Source: Bacteroides oleiciplenus YIT 12058
GTDB taxonomy: Bacteria; Bacteroidota; Bacteroidia; Bacteroidales; Bacteroidaceae
NCBI RefSeq assembly: GCF_000315485.1
Contig: NZ_JH992948.1
Coordinates: 1 to 50,350, forward strand
Direction: 5' to 3'
Length of the DNA: 50,350 bases
The notes under the pieces are model-generated. The model was not told the DNA's origin and did no database searches. It saw only the letters and a list, made by a program, of their open reading frames with translations. The number at the start of each line of letters is the position of its first letter. Position 1 is the stretch's first letter. The translations under genes were made by a program, and so were the position numbers. Shown here in pieces: positions 50,049-50,350 of this stretch.

Positions 50049-50350
50049 GTTGGTGAAGAGTCCGGTGTCGGTACGCAAAACGGGGAGGAACGGAGCAATC
50101 TTTTTCCGTAACCGAAATTTTTGCGTGAGTTATCGGTAACTCACTATTCCTTAACGTATTGTTTCGCTATCCGTACCCGTTTGTCGCATTTTCGGGCATG
50201 GTTACGAACAAGTAACGTTGCGGCGTCAGGATTTGGCTTCGGCAGGGATTGTAATGGCTTCACGAATTATCGCCACTTCAACTAAAACCCTTGTAACTCA
50301 ATTCTATCACTATAACTTTCCGCATTTCACTTTTTTGTAGTAACTTTGTA
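50049..50350. promoter_or_regulatory. Integrase-side end of the element with candidate IntDOT sites
   Basis: No gene is present. An 8-bp-arm dyad GTGAGTTA/TAACTCAC lies at 50125-50144 and a further GTAACTCA at 50293-50300, so the octamer occurs three times counting orientation; these are candidates for integrase arm-type sites. At the very end (50340-50349) GTAACTTTGT resembles the IntDOT core-type consensus GTAnnTTTGC with the last base changed, but the same sequence is also a Bacteroides -7 box. Confidence 0.45.

Noticed and set aside
27510..50350. CRISPR arrays, tRNA or rRNA genes
   Set aside because: No regularly spaced repeats, cloverleaf or rRNA motif was seen here or in the rest of the window.

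Overview
The window carries most of a conjugative transposon (ICE) of the CTnDOT/CTnERL family, so the host is a Bacteroidales bacterium (Bacteroides, Parabacteroides, Prevotella or a relative). This rests on recognisable IntDOT, Xis2c/Xis2d, Exc, TetQ-RteA-RteB, RteC, MobABC and TraA-TraQ proteins in the CTnDOT order, and on Bacteroides-type promoters (-33 TTTG, -7 TAnnTTTG). No ermF region is present, so the layout is closer to CTnERL. Layout, left to right. 1-2750: a complete IS66-family element (tnpA, tnpB, tnpC) whose left terminal repeat is the first base of the window. 2751-4340: an IS1380-family element. 4552-18266: the transfer operon on the minus strand (traA to traQ plus a lysozyme-like gene), ending at a strong terminator. 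18267-18974: divergent tra/mob control region with several dyads, probably containing oriT. 18975-27503: mobA, mobB, mobC on the plus strand. mobC is split by two head-to-tail copies of a 2417-bp group II intron; exact excision of both restores a 669-codon coupling-protein gene. 27556-28759: AT-rich cargo, a Panacea/DUF4065 (SocA-like) protein with an unrecognised overlapping partner, probably toxin-antitoxin or defence. 28863-36132: regulatory block, rteC, a RibD-like gene behind a long structured leader, rteB, rteA and tetQ with its attenuation leader. 36497-36600: a MITE-like repeat. 36624-47490: a giant methylase-helicase gene, a DUF1896 gene, the RteR small-RNA locus and the excision operon (exc, orf3, xis2d, xis2c). 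47693-48329: two small HTH genes. 48410-50020: a RhuM-like gene and intDOT. 50021-50350: the integrase-side end of the element. How it works together (established for CTnDOT): tetracycline stalls ribosomes on a tiny leader peptide and releases tetQ-rteA-rteB translation. RteA/RteB activate rteC, RteC activates the xis2c-xis2d-orf3-exc operon, IntDOT with the Xis proteins and Exc excises the element, and the Xis proteins and Exc then raise tra/mob expression, which RteR dampens. The observations I rate highest are these. (1) The RteR locus contains an exact antisense copy of a leader motif found at the start codons of traN, traI, mobA and other genes of the element, suggesting how the RNA could act. 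(2) The tandem group II introns lie at a site where the intron's first bases copy the 3' exon. (3) A terminator/antiterminator-like leader precedes the RibD-like gene. (4) The Panacea cargo pair. All calls come from reading the sequence and the translations; no database search was run.
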